Source of the DNA: Panorpa germanica
Lineage: Eukaryota > Arthropoda > Insecta > Mecoptera > Panorpidae
DNA length: 64,000 nt
Direction of reading: 5' to 3'
NCBI GenBank assembly: GCA_963678705.1
Contig: OY783214.1
Coordinates: forward strand, 6,448,001 to 6,512,000
Positions 50,901 to 61,739 of this stretch are shown here, piece after piece (positions within the stretch are counted from its first letter, which is position 1; every line of letters begins with the position of its first letter). The notes beneath the pieces are model-generated. The model worked only from the letters and a program-made list of their open reading frames with translations. It did not search any database and was not told the origin of the DNA. Made by a program: the position numbers and the translations under genes.

Positions 50901-51291
50901 AAAAAGACACCTCTACACCTAACCGAATTAACATTGAAAAATTAGTTGATATTAAATATAATCGTTGGAGGAGAAGAAATTCTCAAATAACATTGAATAT
51001 TAATTAAATGTGCTAATCATATTAGATAAATCTATTTCGACAATCGTCTTTACGCGAAAGTATACAAATTCATATGTAAGCAAGAGTATATTTGTAAGAA
51101 TATACATTGTAATATTTAAAAATAAATAAGTAATTAATTGCTACATGAATATACACCATAAATATTTACAACAAATGCATACAGCTTACAAATTAAAAAA
51201 TGGAATATTGACCTATACGCACACTGACCTCATATTCATGATATCATATTTTTAATGATAAAAACATGCTTAAAAAATAATGAAAACTCAC

Positions 51292-51398
51292 CAAGCAGGG
51301 TCATCAGTATTGCAGGACGATCTTCCACTTGTCCAGTTTTATTAATAGCACTATGATGCCATAATAAACTAATCCACATCATAATAATACATGCCAAA
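51292..51398 (-). CDS. Candidate internal exon of an unrecognised membrane protein
   Basis: The minus strand from 51398 encodes LACIIMMWISLLWHHSAINK, then TGQVEDRPAILMTLL and a split Gly. The donor is CTTG|GTGAGT at 51292/51291 and the candidate acceptor is TTAAG at 51399-51400. A hydrophobic stretch is followed by a polar segment. The region has an inverted relative at about 54193-54300 in which three of five base differences in the GQVEDR...TLLG segment are synonymous, suggesting past coding constraint. I do not recognise the family. Confidence 0.35.
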
Positions 51399-51669
51399 CT
51401 TAAGTAATTATTATTCTTTCAATATTACAATTAATACTACATGATAAAACTTAGATTTAATTTTAAAAAATTGAATTTAGGCTCTGCAGAGGCATTTTTA
51501 TGTTTAATCCAAAATGTTTTTATGAGAACCAACAATTACTTAAGTTTGATAAATATTAAACACATTAAACACAATTCTACACTTTCACACACAATTTATT
51601 ATATGTTTTTGAATCATTTATATTTCAATATTTGTTTGAGAATATTCCAAATAGTATTTCTGTAGTAAG

Positions 51670-53980
51670 TTATATAGTTATGTAAAAATCAAGAGATATA
51701 TTTTAGGCTAAGGCTAAGAGGCTATTTTAAAATGACAATCATATATGTTTCAATGTATAAAAATAAAATTCTAATGAGATAAGACTTTACTTTTGAGAAA
51801 CAGAATCAAATTAGTAGACCACAGAAAGAAGAATATAGATAATGGGAGAAATATATTCAAAAAGAATATATATAAGAATATATATATAATTTTAAAATAT
51901 TCTAAGATTAACTTATGATTAGAACAATCTCGATATAAATAGCAAAGGCTCCTCTAATATTTGTAAAAGAAATTGTTATAACTTTCTTTACTTTTTCTAT
52001 TTTCTATTCATTGGGGCAATGTATTTTTTACAGTATTAAATTAGTAGTGATACCGTTTGTTTTTGTTGCCTATTCATGAGGAAATACTTTAAGATCTTTT
52101 GTGGTTCAATGTAGCTCCTGCTTAATAAAGCAGAGTGTTTTATAAATGTACAACAAGAATTTGTATTTGGTAAGTGTCAAGAAAACAAAACCTAACCTCA
52201 TTTAGAGTGCAAAGGAATTTGTTGTTCAAAGATATTTTAACGTGTCTGATCACTTATATGTAATCAATAAATTGAAATTATTAGTTTCTGAAAAATGTTA
52301 CAGCATTCTTCTGAGTGGAAGGATGTGTTTTTTAAATGAGAATTGGTATTCAGTAATAGAACCTTAGCAAAGAAACTCATTTTAATTAAAACAGGTATGT
52401 CTTGTCTAGTGAATGGATTGTGTCTCAAACAAATATTAAATTTATATTTTATTGTTTATAAAGTATTAAGTAGCAGAAACTATTTATGATATTAATTCCA
52501 CTAGTTCATTATTTGTTTTAAAGTGCCATGACGTGGCCAATTTGCAAACATAAATTTACGTATGCTAAATGTATTAAATTTATTGTACCTGTTGGAATTC
52601 TTTTAGAATATCTTGACACTGAAGCTAGTAAACACTAATTAACAATCACAACCACTTATTAATTAGTTTAAATAATAATTAAATATATAATTAGACTTAG
52701 AATTTGTAACCGACACGTCGGCAAATAATTACTTGAACAACTAGAAGCAATTAATCAGGCGTTGGTAACACTGCAACAGGAGACTGTTTTTGATTGGATT
52801 GGTTTCTGAGTAGTGAGAGGTGTTGCACTTAATTAATGATACAAGTATTTGTTTACATTAAAATATTATGTAATTGAAAGGCCAATTTTTAAATTATTTC
52901 TTTAAGAATTAACAGCTCTATTTTATAATTGAAACATTTTTAGAATTTAATATATTTTAGGGTTCAACAATCGGGTAACACCAATTTTTCGGAAATGCTT
53001 TCAGTGTAACGTTAATGATGTTGTGTTGGTATCGTTTTAGGTTCAAGTGACGCCTGAATATATAGTTGTGACGTGGCTTACTGGTCTTAATAATTATTAT
53101 ATTATTAATTAATTTGTTAATACATTTGTGTGTTTAATGATATTACATATATTAAAAGTTAATCATACATAATATATTTATTAACACTGGATAAGAAACT
53201 TCGGTAAGCAAATAATCACATACTCAAACTTTCTTACGGTATCTTTCTTTAATAATCGGTTTGAACTTTTAATAAAATTTGAATTAATTAGTACAATAAT
53301 ACATTCCTTTATTATAATTACAATAGCATCTATTTTAAACAGGCATACTTTCATTTAAACATTCTAATTATCTCAAAACTAACCCCAAATTATATGTCAA
53401 GTGAATTCTGTTGCCATGTATTTAACTCTATTCAAATCTAGCCAAAGAATACGTTCAAAAGCGTTTATAAAAATTTAATACAGGATACTGATAATATTCC
53501 ATAAATACTTATATTATAAGTTCATATTTCATTATCATATATGTTTTCTTTATAATAACTATAAAAATATTTTGTTTTAACATGTCATATTCAATGCTTT
53601 ACATCAGATTTCTCTTGAAGAAGGGTCCACGAGATATTTAGAATGATTTAAATAGTTCCCTTCTTTTAGACATATAACTATTTCATTTTTATATTATTTT
53701 ATGTAGGTCTTAGATTATAATTGACCATAATACTAGAAATCGATCTGATCAAATATTTGGTTTGTGTCCAGAATTAGATCAATACTTTTTAAAAACAGAG
53801 TTTTAAAATACAAAATTAATAGTCCTACTTTTTCAAATAATAGTTTCAAATAATCCTACACGTTATTACACTTCTATACACATTTTATTTCGACATTCCT
53901 ATACAATTTCCAGATATATTAAACCCTTATAATAATATTAACATACAAATATTAAATCAAAAATAATTTTTAAAAATCAA
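51670..53980. other. AT-rich spacer between inverted exon copies
   Basis: No recognisable gene or repeat. It is the arm-to-arm spacer of the inverted duplication at about 51230-51620 and 53985-54360. Confidence 0.45.
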
Positions 53981-54224
53981 TCTTTAAAATATAAAAACAA
54001 TTGTGTGTTAAAGTGTGGAGTGTTTTAAGTGTTTTCTATTTGCCAAACTTAAGTACTACTTGCTTCCCAAAGAATTATTTTGTATCAAACACTAAAATGC
54101 CTCTGCAGGCACAAAATTCAAAACTTTAATATTAAATTCAAGCTTTATCGTATAATAAAAATTATATTATTTAAATAAAAATAATTACTAAAGTTTGGCA
54201 ACTAGTATTATGATTTAGATTTGT

Positions 54225-54301
54225 GTGTTTGTGTGTGTTGGATTTAATTTTAATCATGGACAAGTGGAAGATCGATCTGCAATTCTGACGACCCTTCTTG
54301 G
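54225..54301 (+). pseudogene. Inverted, decayed duplicate of the candidate exon
   Basis: The plus strand keeps GQVEDRSAILTTLLG and the donor CTTG|GTGAGT. The upstream hydrophobic part contains a TAG stop in frame and GT-repeat sequence. Flanks on both sides (for example TAAAATGCCTCTGCAGG about 140 bp upstream) also match the flanks of 51292-51398 inverted, so the whole block was duplicated. Confidence 0.45.
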
Positions 54302-55329
54302 TGAGTTTTCATTATTTATTTGCATGTTTTTATCACTACAAATATTCAGCACATTTATTGAAAATGTTATCGTTAAATATTTACTTATTTTATTTCGAAA
54401 TTTGTTTATGTTTCTGTTGTAAATATGTATTATAATTAGATATTTATTTTACATTTTTAAAATAAACATTACTAGTAAGTTAATCTTCTTGGCTAACAAT
54501 ATATTGGAAGACTTATACAAAAAAGAACGAATACTAAGTATAATTTAGTCGCGCACATAATTTCTTTTAGAATAGCATTAAATAGAGATTTTTATAAAAG
54601 TTTCATGTGACTAGCAGAATTAGTACGTTGACGTTTGTGTAATAGACGTCGTTTGGTCGTTGACTCCTAATGAAGGTGTTTGTATGCGACCTCTAGCGGC
54701 AGATAATTAGGCCCCATATAAGCGAGTGTCGTTTTGCCACAGGGTTGTGACTTGCGGCGAAACACTTTAGACGTTTAGAGGACTCTTCATTAGTTGAGGA
54801 GGGTCTCTACCATCTACTCTCTTTCTCTGGTCCCCTGGTCTCATAGTCTTGTAGGATGATGGAGATGGCAATGGGATAGAAATGTACGTTAGGACCAAGA
54901 GGGTACCTTATATTATACGAGTATATAAATTTATGTATGAATATATACAGAGTGTATTTGAAATATTTAGATGAATTTTATTAAATTTGTTAGGTGGTCA
55001 AATCTTGCAATTTATAACTGTAGGTGTTTAGACTACATATTGGATTTTGCTCTTTCTTCTTTCAATATCTCTAATCTCTTCTAATTCTTTTTCTTTATGG
55101 TACTTGTATATAACGATCAATCAGAATGGTTCAGATAATATTTTAAATTTTATTTGTCATAAGAAACCATGAACATTTATGTTGCAAATATGTTAACGTT
55201 ACATAAATATGTTTAGACTTTCTAAAGACGCTCTTTAACAATAGTTTCCCAAATTTTAGAATTTGAGACGATTCCAACAACATGGCATATTCGCCTGAAG
55301 TTAATTTATTTTAATTAAATTTGGTTTAT

Positions 55330-55600
55330 TATATTTATATCATTAAGGAATTACAGCACTTTTTTAATTATTTCTGTATTGTCTGAAAGTATGTCCTTTA
55401 ATTCTCCACTGATGTTGTGTTTTGTTCTTTGCGTTTGATATTGTGGGCAGGTTACTAGCAGATGATGGACTGTTATTTGTGTCTGACAGTTGCTGCACTG
55501 CGGAGTTGTTGTTTTACTGATTAAGTGTTGATGCGTCAATGTCGTATGTCCTGTTCTTAGTCTGAAGATGGTTTTTTCGAATTGTCTATTGCTGTGAAAA
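55330..55600 (-). pseudogene. Non-LTR retrotransposon C-terminal fragment (RLRTGHT...CX2CX7HX4C)
   Basis: The minus strand encodes IFRLRTGHTTLTHQHLISK, then the knuckle CSNCQTQITVHHLLVTC and CPQYQTQR, ending IIKKVL and a stop at about 55351. This arrangement (R-G-H-T motif, knuckle, short tail) is typical of the end of Jockey/I-type LINE ORF2 proteins. No RNase H or reverse transcriptase is present upstream. Confidence 0.75.
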
Positions 55601-55792
55601 GAAGTTTCCTATTTGTTGTTACTTATTTTTGGTAGTCATTTTTTAGTAACGAAGAAATTATACTTTAATGGAGGTATTAACCATGCCTTCTTTTCTATAG
55701 GCAATTATTTTTTAATTCCTCGGTATATTTTATGAAATATTAATAATGTATGCTATGTGTCACAGTTGATTCCTACATTCTTCTCTTCTATG

Positions 55793-56312
55793 AGTTGCCA
55801 TCTGTTTTATGCAACAGAGTGTAAATGAGATATATGTCAGTGCCTTTGTAGCGTCAATACATTCGAACCGTATACAGGCGTATCTTTACCACACTATTCC
55901 TGAGTCTTGCGAACACTGATCGTGATCGAACAGATCTGATTTATATGAGTGAAACGTTTTACGAATCACTTTTAAAAAAGTATTTCTGAACTATAATAAT
56001 AATTAATAATAAAATTCATAAATATTACAGAAATACTTTTTTAAAAGTGATTCGTAAAACGTTTCTCTCATATAAATCAGATTTGTTCGATCACGATCAT
56101 TGTTCGTAAGACTCAGGAATACGGGCACTGGTGTTTTCTGAACTTGTGAATCAAACCATGGGCGGCAAAGGTTCACGAAATGTTCGTATACGGTTTAAGT
56201 GTGAGAGAGTCTTACTCATATTTTAAATAGCTATAACTCCGTCAATTTTAGAATATTTAAAAAAATAAAAACGCCAATATACTTACATAAATCTATATTT
56301 CAATCAAAAATT
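55793..56312 (+). mobile_element. Eroded third copy of the 600-bp element with a nested hairpin MITE
   Basis: Bases 55793-55850 resemble 40733-40785 (GTTGCCATCTGTTTTATGCA against GTTGCTATCTCTTTTATACA). Bases 56226-56312 resemble 41405-41510, with a shared CTCCGTCAAT and CGCCAAT layout. Between them sits the hairpin at 55896-56120. Subtracting the inserts from both copies leaves roughly comparable spacing. Terminal sequences are not preserved. Confidence 0.5.
55896..56120. mobile_element. Near-perfect hairpin MITE
   Basis: The left arm ATTCCTGAGTCTTGCGAACA continues through GATCGTGATCG to about 55990. It is mirrored by the right arm ending AAGACTCAGGAAT, with about 35 bases of AT-rich loop. 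Arms are about 95 bp with few mismatches, implying a fairly recent insertion. It is non-coding. Confidence 0.75.
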
Positions 56313-56319
56313 TAAAAAG

Positions 56320-56745
56320 CCAAGATTTATTAACAAAAGCCAGTTAAAAGGAAGAGGTTATTATATGTTACATCAAAATTTAAGAAAGGAAAGATTGTTT
56401 AGAAATGAATCCCGCAAAATTATATCAACTATAATCAGAATCAAAAGTAATCATTGTAAAACTTCAGCTCACCTGAACAAAATGAATATTAAATCTGACG
56501 ATAGATGTCAATATGCTGAAGAAGGAACTTTGGATCATATTATATTTGAATGCATAAATTATAGTTTAGAAAGATCAAAATATTAATACTAAATTTTTGT
56601 TAAGTGATTCAAAATTAATTAGTGAATTATTTAAATATTTAGAAATTTGTAAAATTGAATTATAAATTGTAAAATATGTATAAAATGTTTGATGGTGGCT
56701 ATAACGAATAAAAGTCAAGGCAAATAAATAAATAAATATAAAACA
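56320..56745 (+). pseudogene. Second copy of the RNase H/CXCX7HX4C retrotransposon 3' end
   Basis: It encodes RKERLFRNESRKIISTII and the knuckle with its second Cys changed to Tyr (CQYAEEGTLDHIIFEC), then SLERSK. An internal deletion of about 36 bases before the FLLSDSKLISEL region breaks the frame. It ends GTCAAGGCAAATAAATAAAT, a 4-bp repeat tail. It is about 85% like 48497-48028 by eye. Confidence 0.8.
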
Positions 56746-57450
56746 TATATCTTCCGGTGCCTTTAAAATCTCGGGGTGATAGACTTCAGTCAATTTTTCT
56801 GTTTAGATATTGCTATATATTTTCAGCGCACCCTGTGCGTATACCCCGTTAACGATGATATACATAAGACACTTATGTCTCTGCTCCCCTAAAACGCTGC
56901 AGTGTTAAATGTCATCGGACTAATTTGTCTACTTGAAATGTTAATTATCTGCCAAAAACTACATCCAAGCGCGTACTGTAAATATATATACATATATATT
57001 TTTATTATTTTGCTTTAAATATCTGAACAAGGAAAGTCTAAAGGGATTAAATATCAAAAGGGTGGTAAATGTCAATCCATTTTAAACGAACTTTCTTTCC
57101 ATAGCATAGTGATTTCATTTTATTTATATTATATTTAGTCTTCGTTTCAATTTAGAATATTTCTAATTTTGTTTCTGTTTCGTAAGCAGTTGTCTACCAC
57201 CATTAAAAGTTATAATGATTGAACAGTTTTTTTTTTTTTAGTATTTGTCGTAATGTATTTAGAAAAGTAACAGACTTCAAATAAAACTTTTAATTTTTAT
57301 ACAGATGTTTTTAAAACTGTAAAGCAGAAGCTTTTGATAGGAACCCTGATTAACCTGATTAATTACTATTTTTAGACATTAGGACTATTCTAAAATTACT
57401 AAGTGATTGCGACTAAATTTTTTTAAATCTGGATTAACGTAAATATTTTT

Positions 57451-57639
57451 TTAAATTCGGAATTTAAATTCGGGGTGGCAAACATGGCAACTGCCCGGGG
57501 ACTCGCTCTTGTAGGACCTCGCATTCTCTCGCAACAACCCAAGTACCAAAAATTCATTACTATATATGTATTTGATTCTCGCGCCTCGCTCTTTAGAAAT
57601 CCCACTTGAATCACTGCGTATATCTTTTAAGGCATCCAT
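57451..57639 (-). other. Unclassified GC-richer ORF
   Basis: The minus strand encodes MDALKDIRSDSSGISKERGA, RIKYIYSNEFLVLGLLRENA and RSYKSESPGSCHVCHPEFKF. One other frame on this strand is also open, so coding is uncertain. A CHVC motif near the end is isolated. It sits 1 kb downstream of the hydroxylase 3' end on the same strand. It may be a repeat. Confidence 0.2.
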
Positions 57640-58499
57640 GTACCTTAGTTTATCATCATTAATATTTATCGTCTTTGTGCTTATTAACTTTTATAAATGT
57701 TCCAATTGAAAATTTCATTTCTCGTCAATTATTATCAAAAATACTTACTTACAATTTACATAAATTATACAAGAGCCTCGCAAAGATCTTCTGGATGACT
57801 ATTTTAATGTTAAACCAACACTTACAAAAAGAATAGCTCTGCAAATTAATACTGAGCAATCGTGAAGTATAAAAAGTGTAAACTAATAAATCGAACAGTC
57901 TCCTTTAATTACTCTTTTTAAATCCTTAATGTCCTTCGATGTAACTCCTGCACAAACCTTTATTACCAGTAGTTTCACTATTTTCCAACATAATTCTTTA
58001 ACAGTGACATATAAAACAGTTGTGGTTTCTTAGCCATTTCCAATGTTTATCCTTTTGGGAATACTTGACATTATCAAATGGGTTTAGAAAAGGATGTGAA
58101 AACATCACATGGTCACCAGTATACAAAACCGACCATTTCTCAACTGGAATAAACTAATTATGCTTGTCTACCTGTATACTCTATTGTGTTTGTTCTATAC
58201 TACAGGTATAGTCATTTATCGAGCTGGGGTTCTATTTGAAAAGCACTTAAATTAATTACAGATTTTATTTTTATTTTTAAATTTTAAATTTAGACACTGG
58301 TGCTGCCATCTCGGATTTATATCCTTGTACTAAAGATTTGAATCTATACTACACGCAAAGATTCCTTTCTTGATAGGTGTGAATCTTAGCTGTTGAGAAT
58401 ATTTATATAAACATACAGATGGTCGTACAATCGTATCCGAGAAACCAACGCAACTAAAACTTTACTTACTTGAGCTTAAAGTGAAAAAGAAAAACCAAA

Positions 58500-58518
58500 T
58501 TTATTTACTATATTTATT
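58500..58518 (-). promoter_or_regulatory. Probable polyadenylation signals of the hydroxylase gene
   Basis: Two AATAAA hexamers on the minus strand, at 58518-58513 and 58505-58500, lie about 105 and 118 bases after the stop codon. They are the first canonical poly(A) signals downstream. In such AT-rich DNA the hexamer also occurs by chance, so the assignment is by position only. Confidence 0.45.
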
Positions 58519-58622
58519 TCACACCTCGTAACTAATAACTTATAATTAACAGTTCTGTTATAAAACTAACATTTACAGTAGTACAATTTATATCTAAATT
58601 ATATAAAATTAATAACACAGTT

Positions 58623-61600
58623 TTACTTTGATTTTTTAAGTTCATCTGTTGTTAATTTATATTCATTCTTATTGCTTTTATAAGCCAGAGGATTCTCTGA
58701 CTCTCTTTCAGCGATATCATTGGCTATTTCTTCTGGAGTTGCTTCTGATAGTTTTTTACCTACGCCGTAGAAAATGTCTTCTGTGTACACGCGATCTCTT
58801 AGGCGGAAAGTTCCATGAATCTGTAAAAGTAATTTGTTTTTATTAATATTATCGTTATATCAGACTAGGCGCACACCGGAAAAAGTCTGTTTTTAGACAC
58901 ATTAAATATGTCTAATGTATGATGCGACATTAGCAAACTGTATTATGACATGAAGCTTCTGCTTTAATGTTTTTTAATACACCACTGTATTTCCCTCTCA
59001 ACGATCCGCTGTATATGATATCGTAAACACAAGATAGACAGTGGTCTTTATGTAAAAAGTTGTATCTATCCCAGAGAGTTCGGATATATACGACTGCGAT
59101 ATAACGCAGAGTGATACGTACTAACGCAGATTTAAATACGTAAGAACCTTAAGAACCAGATTGATAAACACCCAGTAAACATTTTGGAGTCACTTTGACA
59201 TCATAATGAAGATGCGTATGATTTTTTTGTCATAAAAGAGTTCATTTACAGTTCAGTTTCTCATAGTCGTTCACTTAAAATGACTATTTTATCGACTACA
59301 AATGGCGATGCCACTGCACCTGGCGGAATACAAATGAAGATAAAGTTGATGCGAACTATAATTGAAATAGAAACGTCACAAAATGGGACACTTCACCAAA
59401 TTGTTTAATGGGCATTGAAGCATAAGCTCCTCTCATGATAAAGTGTCTTTATGCGAAACAACTTCAATACACCCTACTGATAAAGTCGGAGGTCACAAGT
59501 AGTCTGTTGTGGTATAAGAGAAAGATGAAAGAGTTCATTTACAGTACAGTTTGGCACACTCGTTCATATAAAATGTCTATTTTATCAGTTGCAAATTTCG
59601 AAACTACTCCACCTGCTGGAATCCAAAATGAAAATAAAGTTGACGCGAACTATAATTGAAGTGTAATAGTGATAGAAACGTCACAAAACAGGACGCTTCA
59701 CCAAAATGTTTACTGGGATGGTAAAATAGGGGTACATCGTTTTGTTATTGTAACCAGTTGAGTTCATTTTAGTAGCTATTGTACAAATTCAGAGTTATTC
59801 TTGCCGTTTTTGGATTCCAATTTACTCTCCAGTTTTACTTATATCACACCTACTAAGTTTCTATGATATCAATTATTTAATCTTTTAATAACAGCGCATA
59901 GTCCACATAAAGTCGTGTGTCATATTAATGGACTATAATCACCCAAATCTTTACTGATAAAGTGATACGAGGACACTTTGCACAATCATGCGACGCACTT
60001 TTGAACAAAGAATAACGTCAATTTCATGATTTATGATTGTTTTAACGAACACAATTATCTCTACTTACTTTGTCCCAAAGAGACATGTTAAAGCCAAAAT
60101 TAACATGAAAGTATTGGTGATGATTATCATGGAAAATTACATCTGGTTGCCATGGTTGCCACCACTGCGCCTTGAAGTTAATTCCGGAGTGGTCAATCAT
60201 GCCATGGTAGAAATTATAACCAGCAACAGCATAAAATGCAACTAGAAGAGTAATTCATATTTATAAAACTTGTAAAAAGTTAGTTGATTTAATTGGTAAT
60301 TAAGGAATAATGCACTTACCCCAATGTACCGGAATTACAAATAAAGGAAGACACATAGTCAATTGAACATGAAGAATTTCCACTGGATGGATCGACACAG
60401 CGGAGAAACAAGTAGGCTGCTTGTAGGTGTGATGCAGCTTATGAAAATGTTTGTAGAGGAAAGGAATGTGGTAGAGCCTATGCAGACAATATGTGGTATA
60501 ATCCTGCAAGAATAGTTAAATATTATACCTAGTACTTAAACACATTTTAAATGAGGAAATATTTCAATATGGTATATACCTTGTAAATAAATATAACAGC
60601 GAACTGCAAGAAGAACCACCACCATCCGTATTCATCAAACTTGTAGTACACCGTTGATGGACCACCATTAGCAATATAGCAACCTAGTGTCGCCGTAACA
60701 ACGTTGGTAATAAATAGAGAAAGGCATCCTAGTTTAATCTCGTGAAGTTCCAACTCGGGACTCAGCCATTTTGTGGGTTGGCATTTCCAGTCTTGAGGTC
60801 TGTCACGTTGTCTGACGTAGAAGTACCACTGAAGGAAAAACAAAAGAACTGGTTCATTTTTAAACATCTAAACCCTTGCATTTTTATGGAAATTTTCTTA
60901 AGAACGTATTCTGGTTAATTCTGTATAAACCCTCATTCCCACTCACTGTTTTGATATTTAATTTAATATTTTTATTTAATATTGTAATCTAGATTTCAAG
61001 TTTTTGTTTAAGCGTTCCTTTTCACATTTGTGTTTTAATTTAAGTTTAGTTAGTTTAGTTGGTGCGTATGCATCGTTAGTAATATAAATTTTGACAAAAT
61101 TGTATGGGAAATAATTACCATTGCTATTTTTAATAACAATTAGTAATAGAAATTGTTTTCGCTTCTATATTTTTCAAAAACATGACATTAAACTTCTTTT
61201 AAAAGTAAATTCTACTGCATTTTGACAGATTGCCACATTTTTGAGGTTATAAACATAATATAGTTTTTCTTAATATAATATTTTTAATTTAAAACATTGG
61301 ACCAATGCAAGGTTCTAAAAAAACCAAGAAAATTTAAAAAATAAATTAAATTAAAAATGATACTGTGAATGCTAAACAATTTAAATTAAATACAAAATTA
61401 AATTAAAGCAGTGAGTGGGAATGATACTTAACTCTATTTGTTGATAGAATATTGAATTTTTTCTGATAAATAGAATCATTAAACTAAATTCTTACACACA
61501 AACAAAAGTCTTACATGTAGAAATCCTCCAATTGTGAAGTACATTGAATAAGAGCCAACTATTGCAGCGATGAAGAAACCGCTCCAATTTTGTAGCGAAC

Positions 61601-61702
61601 CTTTCGGAGGTTCTATTTCTACTCCATTTGCATCAACGCCTCCCGCTCCTAAGTCCCACCCCAATTGCTTTAGCATATGAATTAGAATCAAGACCCATTC
61701 TC
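58623..61702 (-). CDS. Fatty acid hydroxylase / sterol desaturase superfamily membrane protein (five 3' exons, 5' end missing)
   Basis: Exons on the minus strand are 61702-61515, 60828-60580, 60503-60320, 60241-60069 and 58820-58623. All junctions are GT-AG, phases agree throughout, and the stop is TAA at 58625-58623. The joined exons give 330 residues. Counting from the first (split) Gly, the three histidine boxes are HRLYH (154-158), HKLHH (167-171) and HDNHH (245-249), the HX3H/HX2HH/HX2HH di-iron signature of family PF04116. Hydrophobic stretches near 42-62, 94-116, 132-146 and 196-218 suggest an ER membrane protein. The hydrophilic tail is lysine-rich and ends LKKSK. Family members oxidise sterols or lipid acyl chains using iron and O2. 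Insects do not make sterols de novo, so the substrate is open. The first exon seen begins with two bases of a split codon, so at least one upstream exon is missing. It is not a pseudogene by anything visible here. Confidence 0.9.
59171..59412. mobile_element. CCCAGTAAAC-type MITE in the last hydroxylase intron, copy A
   Basis: It begins CCCAGTAAACATTTTGGAGT and ends CACCAAATTGTTTAATGGG. It is flanked by CA at 59169-59170 and 59413-59414, a possible 2-bp target duplication. The interior is the reverse complement of most of the copy at 33821-34080. It lies in the 1248-bp intron between exons 60241-60069 and 58820-58623. Confidence 0.75.
59413..59717. mobile_element. Second, truncated CCCAGTAAAC-type MITE with flanking repeat, copy B
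   Basis: From about 59528 to the terminal TTTACTGGG at 59717 it parallels copy A, but the left CCCAGTAAAC end is missing. Bases 59430-59490 match, inverted, bases 34115-34170, which flank the copy at 33821. Copy B and its flank therefore represent a larger repeat that was already composite before it reached this intron. Confidence 0.6.
60927..61430. mobile_element. MITE with CATTCCCACTCACTG termini, inside a hydroxylase intron
   Basis: It starts TAAACCCTCATTCCCACTCA and ends with the matching inverted CAGTGAGTGGGAATGATACTTA. It occupies about 504 of the 686 bases of the intron between exons 61702-61515 and 60828-60580, so the ancestral intron would have been about 180 bp. Internal sequence is shared in the same orientation with copies at 20541 and 22461. 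No ORF was seen. The transposon superfamily is not identified. Confidence 0.8.
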
Positions 61703-61739
61703 CTGAAATGTAAAAAGAATTCATTTATAGCAATGGTAT

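Noticed and set aside
60033..60245. Plus-strand frame of 70 codons
   Set aside because: Shadow of the hydroxylase exon 60241-60069 on the minus strand.
61479..61724. ATG at 61724 as the start of the hydroxylase
   Set aside because: It lies in the intron before the CAG acceptor at 61703; conserved protein sequence starts at the splice site, not at this ATG.
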